Origin: CAYHWW01 sp964360145
GTDB lineage: Bacteria > Bdellovibrionota > UBA1018 > CAYHWW01
Assembly: GCA_964360145.1 (NCBI GenBank)
Contig: CAYHWW010000170.1
Location: 1 to 7,070, forward strand
Reading direction: 5' to 3'
Length of the DNA: 7,070 bases
Position numbers and translations under genes: made by a program. Shown piece by piece: positions 5,649 through 7,070 of this stretch. The notes under the pieces were generated by a model. That model did not search any database and was not told the DNA's origin. It worked only from the letters and a program-made list of their open reading frames with translations. How positions within the stretch are numbered: the first letter of the stretch is position 1; the number at the start of each line of letters is the position of its first letter.

Positions 5649-7070
5649 GGCAGGGGGGCGCAGGGCATCCTTTCCTCTTGTCGTCGCGCTGGTGTTGACC
5701 CTTGCCGCCGCCACCTTCACCCAGCTGGCTTTTCTCACTGAAGTCCCTGGGCTGCACTTCGATGAGGCCTGGCAAGGTCTCTTCGCCCAGCGCATCGCCA
5801 CGGAACCGGGCTTCTGGCCCATCAGCGCCATGAATAGCTACACGAGCCCCGTGGTGCATTATGCGCTGGCCGCGGTGTTTAAGGTTTTCGCCCCGACGCT
5901 GGGGGTCATGCGCGGCTTCTACGCCATGTTGAATCTACTGAGCCTCATGACCTTCGCCGTGATCTTGCTGCGACGCCACGGCATCGAGGCTGCTTTATGG
6001 TTCACTCTGATGTGGGCGCTGCTGCCCTTATCGGTGCACCTGCATCGCTTCCCCATCGAGATGAATGGCTGGTTTGGATTTTGCCTCGCTCTCATCGCCG
6101 TGGGTCTGCACCTGTGGGAACGGCGCCCGCGCCTGGCGCTGGCCATCGTGCTCACGGGTTATGTTTTGGGGCTGTACAGCCACATTCTGTTTTTTGCCGT
6201 GCTGTTGGGGTGGGGCGCCGCACGCTTTCGCCGACTCTCCGCATGGAAAGACCGACGCAGCATCCTGCTGCTCATCGCAGGCCTCTGCGTTTCAGCGCCG
6301 CTGCTGGCACGCATGCCCCTTGCATTGAGGAGTGCCTCGGCGCTTGCCCTGGGGGCGCTGCCCGTGGTGCTGCTCATTGCCTTGGCTGTTGTTTTGAAGG
6401 GCAAGCGTCAAGCTCTTTGGACTCGGCGCATCAGTCGTTTGCTCCACGGGGCCTACCGCTGGGCCTTGATCGCCAGCACGCCTTTTTTCGTGGCCTTCGT
6501 GTTCCTCTTCTGGGATGGCAGCTTTGCCTACTCACAGGTAACGGGCTGGATCGGGGGCGCTTGGATCCCCGTGAATGCGGCGCTGCTTCTCTTGGCTTTG
6601 GGTAAGCTCCACCATCGCTTCAGCCTCGTGCATCTGCGCAATCCCCACGATTCCATGCACCTGTGGAAAACCTTCGTGTTTACGTTCCTCGCCAGCAGCG
6701 TGCTCATCCTGAAGCAAAGCCCGCGCTATTACACCGTGCCCATGATTTTACTCATGGCGGCCCTGGCCATCGGACTCATGTCGCTTAAGCGTCCCGGGTT
6801 GAAGGCGGCCCTGGCCTTGGTGTTCGTTGCCTGGAATTCCTACGCCTTCGTGGGGCGCTACCTGGTGCCCTTTCAGCAGCAGGGCGCCACGGCGGAAGAG
6901 TTCCGGCTGCTGATCTACAAAGACAGCGCCCGGGATTTCCGCCCCTACCAGAAAGTTTATGCATGGCTTGAAGAGCAGGGTTGCGGGCGGGTCATCCGCG
7001 GCGTGGAAGACGATCGCTTCTTGGCGGCGGTGGAATTTCTGCGGCTGTCCTCGGTGGGCGGCCAGTGCCC
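5641..7070 (+). CDS. Polytopic membrane protein, probable GT-C fold glycosyltransferase (partial, 3' end outside window)
   Basis: An ATG at 5641 opens a frame that stays free of stops for 476 codons to the window edge. The protein is strongly hydrophobic, with roughly nine to eleven predicted transmembrane segments, the first at about residues 12-34. Just after it comes GLHFDEAWQG, with D41-E42 in the first non-cytoplasmic loop. An acidic pair at this place, followed by many membrane helices, is characteristic of GT-C enzymes (PMT/ArnT-like, family GT39/GT83), which transfer a sugar from a polyprenyl-phosphate donor. A later KQSPRYYTVPM segment also resembles the conserved R-Y-Y-P region of this class. 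After about residue 430 it turns hydrophilic, as if entering a C-terminal periplasmic domain. The start overlaps the RNase J stop by eight bases (ATGTTTGA), suggesting translational coupling; no clear ribosome site precedes it. The substrate (lipid A, protein or polysaccharide) cannot be inferred, and a membrane protein of unknown function remains possible. Confidence 0.75.
   Translation, partial: MFEAGGRRASFPLVVALVLTLAAATFTQLAFLTEVPGLHFDEAWQGLFAQRIATEPGFWPISAMNSYTSPVVHYALAAVFKVFAPTLGVMRGFYAMLNLLSLMTFAVILLRRHGIEAALWFTLMWALLPLSVHLHRFPIEMNGWFGFCLALIAVGLHLWERRPRLALAIVLTGYVLGLYSHILFFAVLLGWGAARFRRLSAWKDRRSILLLIAGLCVSAPLLARMPLALRSASALALGALPVVLLIALAVVLKGKRQALWTRRISRLLHGAYRWALIASTPFFVAFVFLFWDGSFAYSQVTGWIGGAWIPVNAALLLLALGKLHHRFSLVHLRNPHDSMHLWKTFVFTFLASSVLILKQSPRYYTVPMILLMAALAIGLMSLKRPGLKAALALVFVAWNSYAFVGRYLVPFQQQGATAEEFRLLIYKDSARDFRPYQKVYAWLEEQGCGRVIRGVEDDRFLAAVEFLRLSSVGGQC

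Noticed and set aside
5081..5668. 195-codon open frame on the minus strand antisense to the rnj 3' end
   Set aside because: It lies wholly opposite a well-supported RNase J coding sequence and its Ser/Arg/Met-rich composition is that of a shadow frame in GC-rich DNA.
5997..6605. 202-codon plus-strand open frame inside the membrane protein region
   Set aside because: It is out of frame with the longer open frame from 5641, which encodes a coherent series of membrane helices.

Overview
The window (7,070 bases, GC-rich) holds six protein genes packed almost without gaps, plus one short regulatory intergenic region. It looks like chromosomal core DNA of a Gram-negative bacterium: it encodes a periplasmic MltD-type lytic transglycosylase and a periplasmic solute-binding protein, together with RNase J, which many Gammaproteobacteria lack. 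The transglycosylase architecture (a long N-terminal region, an SLT domain, then one degenerate LysM-like region) resembles proteins of deltaproteobacterial or Bdellovibrionota-type lineages. That placement is an inference from family resemblance and is low confidence. I see no phage, transposon, CRISPR array, tRNA or rRNA.

Layout. On the minus strand at the left, a family-5 (peptide/nickel type) ABC solute-binding protein (1563 to 70) is followed 23 bases later by the first 15 codons of another gene that leaves the window. On the plus strand, the MltD-like transglycosylase (1562-3010) starts on the same CATG as the solute-binding protein, so the two divergent genes have no spacer. It is followed after one base by a uridine kinase (udk, 3012-3620). 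A small ribbon-helix-helix regulator gene (3862 to 3635, minus) converges on udk, with two inverted repeats at the junction. The regulator diverges from the RNase J gene (3975-5648) across about 110 bases. A polytopic membrane protein resembling a GT-C glycosyltransferase (from 5641, open at the window end) overlaps the RNase J stop by eight bases.

How the genes fit together. The transglycosylase and udk look like a two-gene operon, and rnj plus the membrane protein another; the pairings are not obviously functional. The solute-binding protein probably belongs to an oligopeptide-like uptake system and could recover wall peptides, but its ABC partners are not in view. The most interesting part is the rnj upstream region. 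It has a perfect TATAAT nine bases before the rnj ATG and no Shine-Dalgarno sequence, which suggests a leaderless transcript. A 13-base dyad covers the end of the -10 and the start codon. An orphan DNA-binding protein is encoded divergently next door. Nothing here amounts to a clearly new system; the findings are regulatory and gene-architecture oddities.
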